Shown in pieces: positions 6,736-14,301 of a stretch of DNA of 35,157 bases. The translations under genes and the position numbers were made by a program. Each line of letters starts with the position of its first letter. The stretch's first letter is position 1. The DNA lies in contig NZ_JXMS01000036.1 in assembly GCF_001672295.1 (NCBI RefSeq), positions 1 to 35,157 on the forward strand. The letters are read 5' to 3'. The DNA comes from Halodesulfovibrio spirochaetisodalis (lineage in GTDB: Bacteria; Desulfobacterota; Desulfovibrionia; Desulfovibrionales; Desulfovibrionaceae). The notes under the pieces were generated by a model that saw nothing but the letters and a program-made list of their open reading frames with translations, was not told the origin of the DNA and made no database searches.

Positions 6736-9180
6736 ATGTTTATTACCGAGTTATTCAAGCATTGGACATTCCGTGCATTTGCACCGGGGACTCTTTTGCG
6801 CACTAAATACAATGCCTTCAAAGAACTCTTGCGACTTGATGAACGATGTCTGGAACACATTGCGGAGCTGGAAGAAATCCATTACGGGCACGAGCAAGCA
6901 GACTGGACACGTGTAGTCTGGCTTACCGAAGAACTGGGCAAAGATATCCGTAGCCTTATCGAACAGCTACAGCTTATGAGCCCTGTTAAGTACATGGACT
7001 TGCAGGACTACGCGACCAAGCTGAATTTTTACGTCCGCATGGGTGTAAGTGTTGAAGAGCCGCAGATTGAACCGCCTTTCGTTTTCACTCTTGCTGAAGC
7101 AAAAGAGATGCTCGAGGCTGCTGGCGGAAAAGCCGCAAACCTTGCCCGCATCAGTTCAGAAAAAGGGCTTAATATTCTTCCCGCACGAGTCATTTCTTCC
7201 CATGCCTACCATTACTTTATTGAAGTAAATGACCTTCGCAACGAACTGGATAAGCGCCTCAGCGAAATTACTTTATCAGACGCCACAACTCTTGATGAGC
7301 TTTCGTATGAAATGCAGGAACTCATCCTTAATGCAGAAATGCCTGACCCGATTGCCAACGAAATTGAGATCGCAGCACTTGAGTTAGGCAAAAACGGAAC
7401 AAAGCTCGCTGTCCGCTCCAGCGCTGTAGCAGAAGATGGCGTGGCCTCCTTTGCCGGTCAGTATACCTCTGTTCTTGATGTTACAGCCGCTAACATTATT
7501 CAGGCATGGAAAGAAGTGGTCGCTTCTAAATATACTCCCCGTGCCATTGCCTACCGCATAATGAATGGTTTGGCTGATACCGAGACCCCAATGGCTGTGT
7601 TAATCATGCCTATGGTAGATGCAACGTGTTCCGGTGTAGCCTATTCTACTGCTCCAACAGAACACATAGCGAATACCAACGATTCCGCTGTCGCCATCTA
7701 TGCAACAGAGGGAATCGGTGAAAAGCTTGTTTCTGGTTCTGTAACCGCGCAAACAACGTTAGTCAGCAAGACAGCCAAACCTCGCCTTATTGAGAAACCA
7801 GCTAACAGTGTAGTTCCGGTTCCAACCCTTAAGCGCATTGCAGCTCAGGCGCAGCAGCTTGAAGCTTTTTTCGGGGAGCCGCAGGATGTAGAGTGGGTTG
7901 TTGACCACCGCAACAGAATTTTTATTGTCCAAAGCCGTCCTGTTCCACAAGGCAAAACAACCGCAACGATATGCCCACAACACGATCTCAAAGCGCTGGA
8001 CACCGATAACGAATGTGCCTCCATAGGTATTGCAAGCGGTAAAGTGCGCGTTGTGGCAAATTGTCAGGATATTACAGAGCTTCCCCACGGAACCATTCTT
8101 GTTACCCGCGGCCTCGGCCCTGTGCTTACCCGTGTTATCCATCGCCTCAACGGCGTCATTGCAGAACGAGGCAGTGCTGCCAGTCATTTTGCTTCAGTTG
8201 CACGCGAGTTCAATGTTCCAGTGCTGTGTGGCGTCAAAGATGCCTGTACACGATACACAAACGACCAGCTGGTCACTGTGGATGGAACAACAGGTACAAT
8301 CTTCGATGGAATACTTCCTGATTGTCATCAGGAAAATACAGAAATACAGCAAGGCGTTATTCCACGGCTGGGAAAAGTCCTTCCTCGCATCGCAAGGCTG
8401 ACCTTGCTTGATCCATCATCAGAGTCCTTTGCGCCTGAATACTGCAAATCGCTCCATGACCTTGTCCGCTTTGTGCATGAAAAAGGCGTGGAGGAAATGT
8501 TCTCGCTCGTGGATAAATCAAGCCGTGGATTATCCGGTTCACGTAAACTGCAAACACACCTTCCCTTAAGCATGTACGTGCTTAATCTTGATAATGGATT
8601 GTTTCATTCCGCAGCCGGGAAAAAAGAAGTTGAACATAGCGACATTGCCTCTGTACCCATGTGGGCTTTCTGGTTCGGACTTTCATCTGAGCTTGTAACG
8701 TGGCATGATGCGCTCCCGCATTTTGACTGGGAACATTTTGATAAAGTCAGTGCCGGAATCATTTCAAAAGACTCACCACTTCTTGCCAGTTACGCCATCA
8801 TTTCTGACAAATACATGCATGCAATGCTCCGCTTCGGATATCACTTCTCTGTTGTGGATTGCATGTGCGGTGACAAAGACAGGCAAAACTACATCCGGTT
8901 CCGATTTATGGGGGGTGGAGGAAAATCTCACCAACGCACTTTGCGGCTTGATTTTATTGAGCGAATCCTTTCAAAGAACAACTTTGCCATCGAACGCAAG
9001 GGCGACATGTTGAACGCACGGCATGGTATGGAAGAAGAGCATATTATCCAGCGCCGTCTGGCCTTACTCGGCTTGCTGCTGGCTAAAACACGTATGCTCG
9101 ACATGCGGCTTGAAGACACAACAGATATTGATGCATTAGAAAAAGAGTTTCTCCAAGACCTCGGGAGCCTGACCTATTGA
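6736..9180 (+). CDS. PEP-synthase-like protein: ATP-grasp and phosphohistidine domains, novel C-terminus
   Basis: The product is about 814 residues. A helical N-terminal region (1-110) is followed by a PEP-synthase/PPDK ATP-binding domain: GGKAANLARIS at 130-140, LAVRSSAVAEDG at about 224, and DVEWVVD...IFIVQSRPVP at about 385-405. Next is the mobile phosphohistidine domain with GSAASHFASVAREFNVP, giving His484 as phosphocarrier. The PEP/pyruvate-binding TIM barrel expected after this is absent. In its place are about 270 residues of unknown type containing RFRFMGGGGKSHQR. Phosphoryl transfer from ATP to His484 is expected from the family; the final acceptor is unknown. The ATG at 6736 is preferred to an in-frame TTG at 6580, whose extra 52 residues look non-genic. 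Its stop overlaps the start of the phosphatase gene. Confidence 0.88.
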   Translation: MFITELFKHWTFRAFAPGTLLRTKYNAFKELLRLDERCLEHIAELEEIHYGHEQADWTRVVWLTEELGKDIRSLIEQLQLMSPVKYMDLQDYATKLNFYVRMGVSVEEPQIEPPFVFTLAEAKEMLEAAGGKAANLARISSEKGLNILPARVISSHAYHYFIEVNDLRNELDKRLSEITLSDATTLDELSYEMQELILNAEMPDPIANEIEIAALELGKNGTKLAVRSSAVAEDGVASFAGQYTSVLDVTAANIIQAWKEVVASKYTPRAIAYRIMNGLADTETPMAVLIMPMVDATCSGVAYSTAPTEHIANTNDSAVAIYATEGIGEKLVSGSVTAQTTLVSKTAKPRLIEKPANSVVPVPTLKRIAAQAQQLEAFFGEPQDVEWVVDHRNRIFIVQSRPVPQGKTTATICPQHDLKALDTDNECASIGIASGKVRVVANCQDITELPHGTILVTRGLGPVLTRVIHRLNGVIAERGSAASHFASVAREFNVPVLCGVKDACTRYTNDQLVTVDGTTGTIFDGILPDCHQENTEIQQGVIPRLGKVLPRIARLTLLDPSSESFAPEYCKSLHDLVRFVHEKGVEEMFSLVDKSSRGLSGSRKLQTHLPLSMYVLNLDNGLFHSAAGKKEVEHSDIASVPMWAFWFGLSSELVTWHDALPHFDWEHFDKVSAGIISKDSPLLASYAIISDKYMHAMLRFGYHFSVVDCMCGDKDRQNYIRFRFMGGGGKSHQRTLRLDFIERILSKNNFAIERKGDMLNARHGMEEEHIIQRRLALLGLLLAKTRMLDMRLEDTTDIDALEKEFLQDLGSLTY

Positions 9181-10328
9181 TTGATCCCCGCCCGCTACTT
9201 ACGCGCATACGTTCAAGCGCATCGCACATTGCTGCCTGCATGTTGCGTGCGGTCTCATACAAAGCGCCTTCCGTTGCATCAGAACGTTCAGAATTTCCTG
9301 TGCACTGGGTTTCTTCACGCCTTGCGCTTGGGCCAGCCCCCTGCACGCAACGCCACTTTGCAGCAGTCAAAGAACAAAAAATATCCTGCATACTCAACCT
9401 GTGCGCCGAGATGAACGAGCTTCCCGCGTTAGAAGAAAAAGCCGGTTTCGAAGTGTATTTCCTGCCCATTGAGGATGAAGAGGCACCAGAACTGGAGCAA
9501 TTGGACAAAGCTCTGGATTGGATCGACGAACAAATGTTTCTCGGCAAGCATGTCTACATTCATTGCAGACATGGTATAGGCCGAACCGGAACAGTTTTTA
9601 ACGCATATCTTCTCCGTAGAGGGCTGGGGCACAAACGTGCAGCGAAAGTCCTCCACAACCTGCGCGCTGAACCGACAAACTTTACCCAGTGGCGCACGGT
9701 ACGAAAATATGGTGCACAGAATGCCCCGCTCAAAATAAAAACACCGACGCTGGAATTCGGGGAAGCTACAGCAAAATCTCTGGAACCTTTTCTTGCCGAC
9801 TACAATCATCTGCAAGAAGCCATCGATGACCAGCTTACACTGCATAACGTAGATTCCATGTGCGGCAAACTGGACAACGCCTGCTGCCATACCTGTGTTC
9901 CGCTTACTCTTATAGAAGCCCTTGCGCTCGCAACGCATCTCAACACCTCTATCCCGAGTACTGCCCGCGCAGACATCATAGCACGCGCGGCAGAAGTGGT
10001 ACGCCACGAACACACTAGTGCTGAAGGGCTTTCCGGCACATTCTGCCTCTATAACACCGACATATGTTGCCCACTACTTAAAGACGGCAGCTGTCTGTTA
10101 TACGAGTACCGACCATTCCGCTGCCGTCTTTCCGGCATAGCGCCGGATGTGGCAAAAACAATCTGGGAAGATATTCTGCACACACCACTTGAACATCTAT
10201 CCTCGCAAGTATACCTGAACCTCACAGGTACGTTGCCAGACCATTCAACGCTTATGTTCACAATCCCCGAGGTTCTTTCAGGAAAGTACGTACAGCGCCT
10301 TTTTTCCTTTTTTAAAGCTGCTCAGTAA
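9177..10328 (+). CDS. Dual-specificity phosphatase fused to YkgJ-type cysteine cluster
   Basis: The product (383 residues if the TTG at 9177 is used) joins two domains. The first (about 40-180) is a dual-specificity/tyrosine phosphatase with VYIHCRHGIGRTG, the CX5R loop being Cys130 to Arg136, and an upstream acidic LPIEDEE that may supply the general acid. The second (about 215-350) has the cysteine pattern of YkgJ/UPF0153 proteins, thought to chelate zinc or iron: MCGKLDNACCHTC, DICCPLL, GSCLLYEYRPFRCRLSG. The TTG overlaps the previous stop by 4 nt, indicating translational coupling; an ATG at 9240 is an alternative and would remove 21 residues without touching either domain. It may dephosphorylate a partner of the upstream PEP-synthase-like protein (inference). 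Confidence 0.85.
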   Translation: MIDPRPLLTRIRSSASHIAACMLRAVSYKAPSVASERSEFPVHWVSSRLALGPAPCTQRHFAAVKEQKISCILNLCAEMNELPALEEKAGFEVYFLPIEDEEAPELEQLDKALDWIDEQMFLGKHVYIHCRHGIGRTGTVFNAYLLRRGLGHKRAAKVLHNLRAEPTNFTQWRTVRKYGAQNAPLKIKTPTLEFGEATAKSLEPFLADYNHLQEAIDDQLTLHNVDSMCGKLDNACCHTCVPLTLIEALALATHLNTSIPSTARADIIARAAEVVRHEHTSAEGLSGTFCLYNTDICCPLLKDGSCLLYEYRPFRCRLSGIAPDVAKTIWEDILHTPLEHLSSQVYLNLTGTLPDHSTLMFTIPEVLSGKYVQRLFSFFKAAQ

Positions 10329-10661
10329 CCTTGCAGCCTGCGGCGCTTTTCATAGTTTGTACTGATGCCTCCGGCGGGCAAGGGGCCAGCCCCTTGCATC
10401 CCCGCGAGAGGCGCGGCCTCTCGACTGCGACTAGGCGTGTTGCTTTCTCACCCTCATGAGCATTACGGCTTTATTGAGGTTCATTCGTAGCTAATGTCGT
10501 AGCGCCTAAAAGAGCACATAGTCATAACATGCTGTTTTAAAAGCAATTAGTTAGTGACAAATTTCATTATCTAATTCCCCCTTGCACAAGACAAACGTGT
10601 TTTGCTATTTGAGTCCCTTATTACAGATATCACGTAATTTTTACGTACGTACCATCATATA
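10329..10661. other. Intergenic region with repeat and palindromes upstream of sulfite reductase
   Basis: These 333 nt hold no gene. A hairpin-forming repeat occupies 10367-10423. Nearer the sulfite reductase gene are an imperfect inverted repeat (AATTAGTTA at 10545-10553 with TATCTAATT at 10568-10576), a perfect 6-bp inverted repeat ACGTAA-TTT-TTACGT (10632-10646), and the overlapping palindrome TACGTACGTA (10642-10651). The last two lie 23-42 nt before the ATG and could be an operator. No clean -35/-10 pair was found. Confidence 0.45.
10367..10423 (+). repeat. Intergenic hairpin repeat, copy 1
   Basis: It begins GCCTCCGGCGGGCAAGG, then forms GCAAGGGGC/GCCCCTTGC (10378-10386 with 10389-10397) and CGAGAGGC/GCCTCTCG (10405-10412 with 10416-10423). 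It shares the 16-mer CCTCCGGCGGGCAAGG with copy 3 (inverted) and the 12-mer CCCTTGCATCCC with copy 5 (inverted). Confidence 0.75.
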
Positions 10662-10673
10662 TTGGAGTCAAAC

Positions 10674-11312
10674 ATGGCAACATTACCTGCAAGCGCACTT
10701 ATTCAGCGCGATAAAGAAACTTACCAGATTCGTCTTACCCCGCCGTCCGGCGTTGTAACAGCAGATGAACTTCGTCAACTCGCAGATGTTGCGGACAAAT
10801 ACGACGTACCTCTTCTCAAAATCACTTCCGGCCAGCGCATCGCACTCATCGGTCTTAATGAAGAAGATATGGCAAATGCTGCAGAAGAAGTACCGTTCCG
10901 TATTGGTGGTCACTACATTCAGGCATGTCCGGGTACAGACTGGTGTAAAATGGGTCAGTGCGATTCCTTAGGTCTCGGCAAGACCCTTAACGAAAAAATC
11001 GGCACAGCTAAAACTGCTGCTAAAATCAAAGTTGGCGTTTGTGGCTGCCCTATCGGTTGCTCTGAAAGCCACATCCGTGACATCGGCTTCATCGGCGGTA
11101 AAAGCGGCTGGACTATGGTTATCGGTGGTAACTCCGGTTCCCGTCCACGCATCGCAGATACTCTTGCAGAAAAACTTACCGAAGAAGAAGCACTCGACCT
11201 TCTCGATCGCTTCCTGACCCACTACAACGACACCGCTAAGAAAAAACAGCGCGTTGCTCGTTATGTAGAAGAACACGGTATCGAAGCAATCCGTGAGGCA
11301 ATGGGTCTGTAG
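10674..11312 (+). CDS. Small assimilatory-type sulfite reductase (siroheme, Fe4S4)
   Basis: The product (212 residues) matches the low-molecular-weight, single-subunit sulfite reductase known from Desulfovibrio vulgaris, which reduces sulfite to sulfide with six electrons. It has one ferredoxin-like half domain (about 1-70) and the siroheme/Fe4S4 domain with cysteines in ACPGTDWC (CX5C) and CGCPIGC (CX3C), the last Cys being the expected siroheme bridge. A usual nitrite/sulfite reductase is more than twice this length. The ATG at 10674 has GGAG 6 nt upstream. It stands alone, with a repeat-rich region before it and a strong terminator after it. Its cellular role in sulfate reducers is debated, since the main dissimilatory enzyme is separate. 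Confidence 0.93.
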   Translation: MATLPASALIQRDKETYQIRLTPPSGVVTADELRQLADVADKYDVPLLKITSGQRIALIGLNEEDMANAAEEVPFRIGGHYIQACPGTDWCKMGQCDSLGLGKTLNEKIGTAKTAAKIKVGVCGCPIGCSESHIRDIGFIGGKSGWTMVIGGNSGSRPRIADTLAEKLTEEEALDLLDRFLTHYNDTAKKKQRVARYVEEHGIEAIREAMGL

Positions 11313-11335
11313 ACTCATTCTCCATAGCATAAGAA

Positions 11336-11367
11336 AAGGATGTCCTTGTTAAGGGCATCCTTTTTTT
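11336..11367 (+). terminator. Rho-independent terminator of the sulfite reductase gene
   Basis: A stem of AAGGATG and CCTT with AAGG and CATCCTT, one T-G pair and a GTT loop, runs straight into seven T residues, 24 nt after the stop codon. Confidence 0.93.
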
Positions 11368-11880
11368 ATGGCTCAATCATACTATGACAAAATGCTACTA
11401 CATTATTCAAAAAATAAAAATTTTCTTTTTCTTATACTACTTGAATGTTATTTTACATGTTGCACTGTCATCATAGTCGTAAATGAAATGCCACATAATT
11501 TTTTATGCTTCCTATTCAAATCACAGCACAATATGCACATTTACTTTTCAATACAAATTTACGCCTATCTAAAACAATCAAAACTCATTTCACTATACTT
11601 CATCCTTCATGGAAGAAACTCTATTTCAAGAACAGATAATTTCTTCAGTATTATGCCCCCCTAATAAAGCTTAACAGCAAATAAAACACCTTATCCCATA
11701 AAGCAAAAAAACTTTCATATCATATTAAAATTCCTTCTCCACACTTTCTTGCAATTAAAATGAAAAAAGACCTGTTGCACTTGAAAATATTAACAAAACC
11801 CACCTATGCACAATAATTTACAACGGATTCATGATGCACTTCGTTCACTATCTGCAATAAATTCAAGGAAAGAATATATG
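11368..11880. other. AT-rich region without a convincing gene
   Basis: After the terminator the base composition drops sharply toward A+T. The only frame of any length (11368-11664, 98 codons) has no ribosome binding site and starts on the terminator T-run. A tiny frame near 11760 also lacks support. I see no gene, tRNA or repeat here; a small RNA or the scar of a lost gene is possible. Confidence 0.4.
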
Positions 11881-12083
11881 CCATAACGGTATGTCACATC
11901 AGCTCGCGAGCAATACGCTATGGCTGCACTAATACTCTCTTCTCCCTACGCATATGCTGGTAGTAGAATACAATGCATCGTGAACTTGGCGAGCCCTCCC
12001 CCTATCCTCCCATTTACTGGAGTCGGGGGATTTTGCTTTCACCCCTCGCCTTTTGCACACTCGTAACAGACAGGATGTAGATT
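11881..12083 (+). promoter_or_regulatory. Structured leader of the isocitrate-lyase/PEP-mutase-family gene
   Basis: A long imperfect stem pairs 11881-11892 with 11913-11923 around the perfect palindrome GCTCGCGAGC (11902-11911). Downstream, two hairpins compete for the same G-run: CCCCC (11998-12002) and CTCC (12007-12010) with GGAG (12019-12022) and GGGGG (12025-12029), or GGGG (12025-12028) with CCCC (12042-12045). An outer pair GGCGAG (11988-11993) and CTCGCC (12045-12050) is followed by TTTT. This resembles an attenuator, but no known riboswitch consensus was recognised. Confidence 0.35.
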
Positions 12084-12926
12084 ATGATGAGTCAAAAAGA
12101 AAAAGCACAACTCTTTCAAGCACTCCACACAGACAACTCTCTCTTCCTTCTTCCCAATGCATGGGATCCCGGCAGTGCCGTCATTTATGAAAAAGCAGGG
12201 TACAAAGCCGTTGCTACCAGTAATGCAGGAATTGCCTACTCTTTGGGGTACGCAGAAAGTGAAGTCCTTTCGCTCAACGAGTTGCTCTCTGTCGTTCAAA
12301 AAATAGTAGCGCGAATATCCATCCCGCTCGCTGTTGATGTCCTGGACGGCTATGGAAGCTCATGTAAAGAAGCTGTAGAAACAGTAAGAAAGGTAATAAA
12401 CGCCGGAGCAGTTGGAATTAGTATTGCTGACACAACATCTTATTCAACTTCCCACGAAAATTTTTCGGTGGAAGAAACAAAAACACACATCAAAAAATTG
12501 TCTTCTATTCTGAAGCTAAAAGAAGATCTGGACGTGCCCTTTACAATTACAGCTCGCACCTACGCATACTTACAAACACACGGCAGTGAAAGAACACGTC
12601 TCGAAGCAACAATAGAACGCGCCAACTGCTATGCTGCGGCTGGCGCTGACTGTATACTCATTCCCGGAGCAGTCGAAAAAACAACCATTGCATCACTAAC
12701 AGCAGCAATAGCAGCTCCAGTGAGTTTTCTCGCAAGCCCTATATTCAACAATATAGAACAACTACAAGACATGGGCGTAAGAAAATTAATTCTGGGTTCA
12801 GCTCCGGCTCGTGCCAGTTACCACACTTTGATCACATTTGCAGAAAAGGTAAGTCAGCATGATCTTGGTGGCTTATTTTCACATCCATTCACTTGCAAAA
12901 AAACAAAAAAATTCTTCAAACTATAG
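12084..12926 (+). CDS. Isocitrate lyase/PEP mutase family protein with altered active site
   Basis: The product (280 residues) has the fold marks of the isocitrate lyase/PEP mutase superfamily: LLPNAWDPGSAVIYEKAGYKAVATSNAG near the start, VDVLDGYG (84-91), INAGAVGISIADTT (105-118), ITARTY (155-160) and YAAAGADCILIPG (183-195). Members cleave or form C-C or P-C bonds next to a carboxylate using Mg2+. Here Asp85 is kept, but the expected second acid of the DLE/DxD motif is Leu87, the usual Glu of the NIED-type motif is Ala115, and the usual Asp after ART is Tyr160. The enzyme may therefore have changed chemistry or lost activity. An AGGA lies 9 nt before the ATG; the next codon is also ATG. It stands alone behind a structured leader. 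Confidence 0.82.
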   Translation: MMSQKEKAQLFQALHTDNSLFLLPNAWDPGSAVIYEKAGYKAVATSNAGIAYSLGYAESEVLSLNELLSVVQKIVARISIPLAVDVLDGYGSSCKEAVETVRKVINAGAVGISIADTTSYSTSHENFSVEETKTHIKKLSSILKLKEDLDVPFTITARTYAYLQTHGSERTRLEATIERANCYAAAGADCILIPGAVEKTTIASLTAAIAAPVSFLASPIFNNIEQLQDMGVRKLILGSAPARASYHTLITFAEKVSQHDLGGLFSHPFTCKKTKKFFKL

Positions 12927-12956
12927 TGATACCAGCCTCGTATAAATGGATAGCTA

Positions 12957-12982
12957 CCAAAAAACCGCCCAATCGGGCGGTT
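12957..12982 (-). terminator. Rho-independent terminator of the isoaspartyl peptidase gene
   Basis: An 8-bp perfect stem (AACCGCCC at 12963-12970 and GGGCGGTT at 12975-12982, loop AATC) is followed on the - strand by a run of T (the A-run at 12957-12962). On the + strand the tail is TTCCTC, so it probably works mainly for the - strand gene but may help end the + strand gene stopping at 12926. Confidence 0.88.
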
Positions 12983-12987
12983 CCTCA

Positions 12988-13893
12988 TTAGTCATCCATA
13001 TGCACTGTCGTATGAATCGTACCGTCAGGTAGTACATAGGCATGTGCCATGTGGTCTGTATTATGATAAATCCCGTAGTTCCCATTCTTATCCAGCAAAA
13101 TTACACCAGCATGTCCGCTGACACGACGATACAACATGTGTATCGCTTCAGTTGCCGCCCCTTTGGCATCTTGCTGTGCTAAATACTCACACGCCTTAGA
13201 GCACATGAGTGTACGGATAACGCCTTCACCAAAACCAGTGCACGAAGCTCCACCAAGCTCATTATCTGCATACACGCCAGCACCGCAGATAGGTGAATCT
13301 CCCACTCGTCCCGGCATCTTGTACGGTGTACCGCCAGTTGACGTTGAAGCTGCAATATTGCCATCTTTATCAATGGCAACAGCCCCTACAGTTCCCTGTG
13401 GCATAGGTGCAAAGGCTTGATCTGTTGAATAGCCGTCCTGACTGCGCAGCTTCTCGTACAGCTGCAACTCCCGCTCGACAAACAGGTCACGCGGATCGCA
13501 TTCTGCCAGCCCCTGTTCACGGGCAAAACGTTCTGCACCGTCACCAATCAAGAAACAAAATTCTGTTTCAAGAACCTTACGCGCAATATCAACCGGAGTC
13601 ATAAAACGCCGCACCCCGGCAACTGCTCCAAAGTTTAAGTCCTTGCCATCCATAATGGACGCGTCTAGTTCTATCTGTCCGTCGGCATTCAGTACTGCGC
13701 CACGGCCTGCATCGAATGTTTCATCGCGCTCAAGCACATTGATAGCCGCCTGCACGGCATCAAGCGCACTCGCCCCTTGAAGCAGCAAAGGGTAAGCTGC
13801 TTCAACAGCATTCCGGCACCCGTCAAGGTGAGCCTGCTTACGATCGTCAGGAATCGTCCATGCACCACCGTGAACTATAATTTTCGGTTCCAT
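12988..13893 (-). CDS. iaaA: Isoaspartyl peptidase/L-asparaginase (Ntn hydrolase)
   Basis: The product (301 residues) belongs to the plant-type asparaginase/isoaspartyl dipeptidase family. It is made as a precursor that cuts itself before the catalytic Thr, here Thr168 in PQGTVGAVAID, to give alpha and beta chains. Supporting motifs are IIVHGGAW at the start, DAGRGAVLNADG, ELDASIMDG, and beta-chain TSTGG and GDSPICGAGVYAD. It hydrolyses isoaspartyl dipeptides and asparagine, helping recycle damaged protein. The ATG at 13893 has AGGTGAG 7 nt upstream and is preferred to a GTG four codons earlier. No operon partner is seen. The length is normal for the family. Confidence 0.94.
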   Translation of the reverse strand: MEPKIIVHGGAWTIPDDRKQAHLDGCRNAVEAAYPLLLQGASALDAVQAAINVLERDETFDAGRGAVLNADGQIELDASIMDGKDLNFGAVAGVRRFMTPVDIARKVLETEFCFLIGDGAERFAREQGLAECDPRDLFVERELQLYEKLRSQDGYSTDQAFAPMPQGTVGAVAIDKDGNIAASTSTGGTPYKMPGRVGDSPICGAGVYADNELGGASCTGFGEGVIRTLMCSKACEYLAQQDAKGAATEAIHMLYRRVSGHAGVILLDKNGNYGIYHNTDHMAHAYVLPDGTIHTTVHMDD

Positions 13894-13927
13894 TACTTTT
13901 CTCACCTGCTTGGATAACTACTTTTTT

Positions 13928-13985
13928 GCCTTCGGCGACCAGAGAACCTTTTTCCGTAAAAAGGTTCTCTGGACTCTCCAAAAAC
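13928..13985 (+). repeat. Intergenic hairpin repeat, copy 2
   Basis: It begins GCCTTCGGCGACC, then forms a perfect 15-bp stem (13939-13953 with 13958-13972, loop CCGT) and ends in CTGGACTCTCCAAAAAC (13969-13985). The same 17-mer is found at 20255-20271 in copy 4. Confidence 0.8.
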
Positions 13986-14185
13986 TTGCATATGTGACTC
14001 GCCTACGTTTTTTATGGAAGCCTCAGGCTTACCCAACATACGTTACCAACCTGTACGTGGACGCAACCAAAGGTGCAAGACTCTTCTTGTATAAAAACGC
14101 TTGGTTACCAGACACATTTTCTGGCATATGAAGTAAAGCCTCGATCAATAGTCTTTACCACCTGTTTCTTTCGCCTATAGCAATC

Positions 14186-14243
14186 GAGAGAACGTTCCTC
14201 TCAAGAGGATAAAAGTAGCTGGCTCCTTGCCCGCCGGAGGGCA
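14186..14243 (-). repeat. Intergenic hairpin repeat, copy 3 (inverted)
   Basis: On the - strand it reads CCTCCGGCGGGCAAGG (14240-14225), identical over 16 nt to copy 1, followed by a degenerate part with CTCTC/GAGAG pairing (14198-14202 with 14186-14190). Confidence 0.65.
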
Positions 14244-14251
14244 CAACAAAT

Positions 14252-14281
14252 AAAAAGCGCCGCAGGCATATCCTGCGGCGC
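14252..14281 (-). terminator. Rho-independent terminator of glgAB
   Basis: A perfect 10-bp stem (GCGCCGCAGG at 14257-14266 and CCTGCGGCGC at 14272-14281, 5-nt loop) is followed on the - strand by TTTTTA. It lies 20 nt after the glgB stop. Confidence 0.92.
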
Positions 14282-14301
14282 AACGCATTACCTCAGCTGC
14301 A

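Larger units (their letters stand above)
13894..14301. other. Intergenic region with two hairpin repeats and a terminator
   Basis: This 400-nt gap between two - strand genes contains repeat copies 2 (13928-13985) and 3 (14186-14243) and the glgB terminator. A further small hairpin-like CCAGA/TCTGG lies near 14109-14124. A 73-codon frame on the + strand runs through repeat copy 2 and is not regarded as a gene. Confidence 0.6.

Noticed and set aside
11368-11664. 98-codon + strand frame in the AT-rich region
   Set aside because: It starts on the terminator T-run, has no Shine-Dalgarno, and its composition reflects AT-rich noise.
13910-14131. 73-codon + strand frame
   Set aside because: It runs through intergenic repeat copy 2 and its hairpin; no ribosome site.
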